Shown here: positions 63,480 to 64,000 of the stretch, in pieces | Layout: each line of letters opens with the position of its first letter | Numbering within the stretch: position 1 is the stretch's first letter | Translations under genes and position numbers: made by a program | Notes under the pieces: generated by a model | Told to the model about the DNA's origin: nothing | Database searches by the model: none | The model's input: the letters and a program-made list of their open reading frames with translations, nothing else | Assembly: GCA_038373865.1 (NCBI GenBank) | Contig: JAXGGA010006582.1 | Span: 1 to 64,000 of the forward strand | Direction: 5' to 3' | Origin: Uloborus plumipes | Lineage: Eukaryota; Arthropoda; Arachnida; Araneae; Uloboridae | Length of the DNA stretch: 64,000 nt

Positions 63480-63640
63480 ATGTCCATAAAGCATTCCGAA
63501 AGTTTGTGTCTTGGCGCTCTCTTTGGCGAGCGCTTAAACACGCTTTGGCAACCCCAGTTCCGATCGTCACTGACCGGCGACGAACCCGATATTCAGCACC
63601 TGGCTCAGCTACAGCTCTCGGCAACGTATTGTAAGGCAAG
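63480..63640 (+). CDS. candidate first coding exon, product unknown
   Basis: From an ATG at 63480 a GC-rich frame runs MSIKHSESLCLGALFGERLN, TLWQPQFRSSLTGDEPDIQH, LAQLQLSATY to a possible donor at TATT|GTAAGG (about 63632). GC is about half, against roughly 30 percent around it, and falls sharply after the donor, as at an exon-intron edge. No domain is recognised. The ORF continues to 63740 if unspliced, but that part is AT-rich. No second exon lies in the remaining 360 bp, so this would be the 5' end of a gene extending past the window. A repeat fragment is the main alternative. Confidence 0.3.
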
Positions 63641-64000
63641 TCTTTTTCCTGTTTTTTCTATGAAAAGGTCATTTGCACTCACTGTAACTGCACCTAATTA
63701 TTTTCACGTGCGAACCAAACTTTGCATTCCGTTGCTTTGATTGCAATCACTCCCAATAAAAATGTACGCAATGTTTCTGCAGAAAACTGCCACCTGTTAT
63801 TTAATTAAGCCGTGGGGTTTTTTTAGGGCATAAATGGATGCTGATATAAATACTAACTTAAGTACGATTTTCGATTATACATTGGCAACCGTCATTGTTT
63901 ATTTTGTCAGTTTCGTAATAAAAGCGCTGAATAAACTTATATGTGTAAAAGTTTGAAACTTTAGGTAGTTTCAAACAGTTTATTTATGCTATAACTGAGA
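63641..64000. other. AT-rich end of window
   Basis: Could be intron sequence if the preceding exon is real; no independent feature seen. Confidence 0.3.

Overview
This window looks like a gene-poor, AT-rich stretch of an arthropod nuclear genome, most likely a spider. The evidence is: no ORF longer than about 115 codons outside simple repeats, very long AT-rich intergenic DNA, poly-A/T and (AT)n tracts, and dense eukaryotic transposon relics (piggyBac, Tc1/mariner, Tc3-like, hAT, pogo/Tigger-like, Helitron, CR1-like and Jockey-like LINEs). The Jockey-like fragment at 43.4-43.8 kb resembles, from memory, RNase H/reverse-transcriptase tails common in orb-weaver spiders; that assignment is inference. 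No host gene, rRNA or functional tRNA can be demonstrated. Three short GC-richer blocks (42.1, 58.5 and 63.5 kb) are the only places that look at all like host exons.

Layout. 0.6-4.8 kb is a three-level transposon nest: a TA-flanked element (TGGGTCATTTTCA ends) is split by a piggyBac element at TTAA, which is itself split by a 1.7 kb TA-flanked element full of GGTACGCACTTACC-like motifs. The outer element recurs uninterrupted at 12.3-13.5 kb and supplies the pre-insertion TTAA site. The inner element recurs at 18.3-19.9 kb. 4.9-14.1 kb adds a hAT MITE, a piggyBac deletion derivative, an internally deleted mariner, a Tc3-like element and small hairpin MITEs. 16.7-18.0 kb is a 1.3 kb foldback element. 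25-34 kb holds MITEs, two elements lying end to end, a complete non-autonomous Helitron and a Tigger-like MITE. 36-42 kb is almost featureless apart from an (AT)55 tract. 42-45 kb has an unusual ORF-bearing CpG-containing block, a MITE, a 160-bp tandem duplication, a LINE fragment and a shuffled repeat. 45.4-48.8 kb is a 3.4 kb TTAA-flanked foldback element with arms of about 1 kb and nested palindromes. 49-52 kb has MITEs, a 350-bp AT array and a CR1-like LINE tail. 55.0-55.4 kb is a Tc1 transposase relic, and 59.8-62.0 kb holds an inverted pair of a dispersed repeat.

The annotated units are mostly independent mobile elements, not cooperating genes. Their main interest is structural: nested insertions with a related empty site, two non-autonomous families with many copies of a short internal motif, and large inverted repeats that would form hairpin RNA if transcribed. 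All coding relics seen are broken. Boundaries come from reading terminal inverted repeats and target duplications by eye; nothing was aligned or searched.
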